A DNA stretch of 64,000 bases from NCBI RefSeq assembly GCF_001426865.1, contig NZ_LMFO01000001.1, positions 744,001 to 808,000 of the forward strand, written 5' to 3'. Each line of letters starts with the position of its first letter. Within the stretch, counting starts at the first letter, position 1. Origin of the DNA: Paenibacillus sp. Root52. GTDB lineage: Bacteria; Bacillota; Bacilli; Paenibacillales; Paenibacillaceae. Position numbers and translations under genes: made by a program. Below the pieces are notes generated by a model. The model was not told the DNA's origin and ran no database searches. It saw nothing but the letters and a program-made list of their open reading frames with translations. Shown here one piece after another: positions 63,076 through 64,000 of the stretch.

Positions 63076-64000
63076 ATGTTAACATTCGAACAAAAGCTGG
63101 ATCGTTACGCGGAGCTCGCTGTCAAAGTAGGAGCAAACGTACAACCTGGACAAATTTTTGTGATCAGTGCCATGATAGATACAGTTGAATTTGTACGCCT
63201 GTTGGTACGCAAGGGGTATGAAGCGGGTGCCAAGAAAGTCATCGTAAAATTCAGTGACGAAACTGTGAATCGACTGCGTTTCGAGATGGCTCCGGAACAA
63301 TCATTCCAAGATCCTCCGAAATGGCATGCTGCTGAGCTTGAAGAGCTTGCTGCAAACAACGCGGCATTCTTAACTGTGCTGTCATCAAGCCCTGACTTGT
63401 TGAAGGGAATTGATCCGGAACGTATTTCTACGCATCAACGAACATATGGTCAGGCACTTGCTAAATACCGTCAGTATCAGCAGGCAGATAAAATGAGTTG
63501 GACAGGTGTAGCCTGCCCTTCACCTGACTGGGCTGCCAAAGTATTCCCAGAACTTCCTGCCTCTGAACAGATGGAACAGCTGTGGGAAGCCATCTTCGCT
63601 GCCGTACGGGCAGATTTAGAAGATCCTATCCAAGCTTGGGATCAGCACATCGAGCGTTTAGAACACAAGGCCGTTGCACTTAATAACAAAAAGTATCGTG
63701 CACTGCACTTTATCTCACCTGGTACCGATCTAACCGTTGAGCTTCCAGAAGGACATATTTGGGCTCAGGCAGGAAGTGTGAATGAACAAGGTACTCCTTT
63801 TGTAGCTAATATCCCAACAGAAGAAGTGTTCACAGCTCCAGCAAAGCACGGCGTTAATGGTACAGTATCCAGCACGAAACCATTGAGTTATGGCGGAAGC
63901 ATTATTGATCGTTTTACGCTGACGTTCGAGAATGGGCGGATTGTTGATTTTCATGCGGAGGAAGGACATGATACGCTTGAACGTCTGATTAATATGGACG
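63076..64000 (+). CDS. M29-family aminopeptidase, second copy (partial)
   Basis: The first 308 codons of a second M29 aminopeptidase. It starts MLTFEQKLDRYAELAVKVGA after TAAGGAGAC and leaves the window at base 64000. It matches its upstream neighbour segment by segment: PDWAAKVFPELPASEQMEQL against PEWAAKVFPDVPEAQQMDKL, and PTEEVFTAPAKHGVNGTVSS against PTEEVFTAPLKSGVNGTVRS. A tandem duplication that has diverged is the likely origin. The metal ligands visible so far are intact. Confidence 0.92.
   Translation, partial: MLTFEQKLDRYAELAVKVGANVQPGQIFVISAMIDTVEFVRLLVRKGYEAGAKKVIVKFSDETVNRLRFEMAPEQSFQDPPKWHAAELEELAANNAAFLTVLSSSPDLLKGIDPERISTHQRTYGQALAKYRQYQQADKMSWTGVACPSPDWAAKVFPELPASEQMEQLWEAIFAAVRADLEDPIQAWDQHIERLEHKAVALNNKKYRALHFISPGTDLTVELPEGHIWAQAGSVNEQGTPFVANIPTEEVFTAPAKHGVNGTVSSTKPLSYGGSIIDRFTLTFENGRIVDFHAEEGHDTLERLINMD

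Overview
The window looks like a chromosomal segment of a Paenibacillus-type Firmicute. The support is AGGAGG-type ribosome binding sites at nearly every start, Bacillus-type Zur boxes (TCGTAATNATTACGA), CcpA/cre-like sites, B. subtilis-style deo and puc gene sets, a GH52 plus GH67 xylan locus, and frequent ATGA-coupled operons. I see no rRNA, tRNA, prophage, transposase or CRISPR array. The first gene (1-51) and the last gene (63076-64000) run off the window.

Layout. 0-1 kb: type B ribosomal protein L31 and a divergent HPr-like protein. 1.2-12 kb: a glucuronoxylan/glucuronate locus. A minus-strand operon (GH52 beta-xylosidase, GH67 alpha-glucuronidase, sorbitol-dehydrogenase-like enzyme) is divergent from an AraC regulator. 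An aldehyde dehydrogenase with its own ArsR-type regulator follows, and then uxuA with an uxuB-type reductase. The enzymes would release xylose and (methyl)glucuronate and carry fructuronate to 2-keto-3-deoxygluconate. Glucuronate isomerase and a transporter are not in the window. 12.3-14.9 kb: a DUF421/DUF4363 membrane pair, an M50-like membrane protease and an orphan protein.

15-21.5 kb: a zinc-starvation (Zur) island with znuCBA, an L33 variant lacking its second Cys pair, a YciC/ZagA-type CobW GTPase, and a UPF0718 permease with a YcgQ partner. Two perfect and two degenerate Zur boxes lie in the promoters. 21.6-22.9 kb: a secreted protein of unknown function. 23-30.3 kb: deoxyribonucleoside salvage (pdp, deoD, deoB, nupC, deoC, deoR), interrupted by a tandem array of fold-back repeats. 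30.5-38.7 kb: three Gfo/Idh/MocA oxidoreductases, an epimerase, a ThuA-like protein, a LacI regulator and glpX. 38.7-39.75 kb: an AT-rich stretch of about 1 kb without genes.

39.75-54 kb: purine catabolism (puc). It holds xanthine dehydrogenase pucE/D/C, the cofactor-maturation pair pucB/A, a guanine-deaminase-like amidohydrolase, a gamma-glutamyltransferase homologue, allantoate amidohydrolase, HIU hydrolase, the OHCU decarboxylase-uricase fusion PucL, and the PucR regulator. Allantoinase and the purine permeases are absent from the window. 54.3-64 kb: a CHASE3-HAMP-GAF hybrid histidine kinase, fumarase C, an aldose-epimerase-like protein, an MBL-fold hydrolase, a small unknown protein and two tandem M29 aminopeptidases.

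The most unexpected signal is a family of intergenic fold-back elements (951-1064, 24463-24921, 58729-58915). They share terminal inverted repeats and flanking words, while the sequence of the inner stem changes from copy to copy with its base pairing kept.
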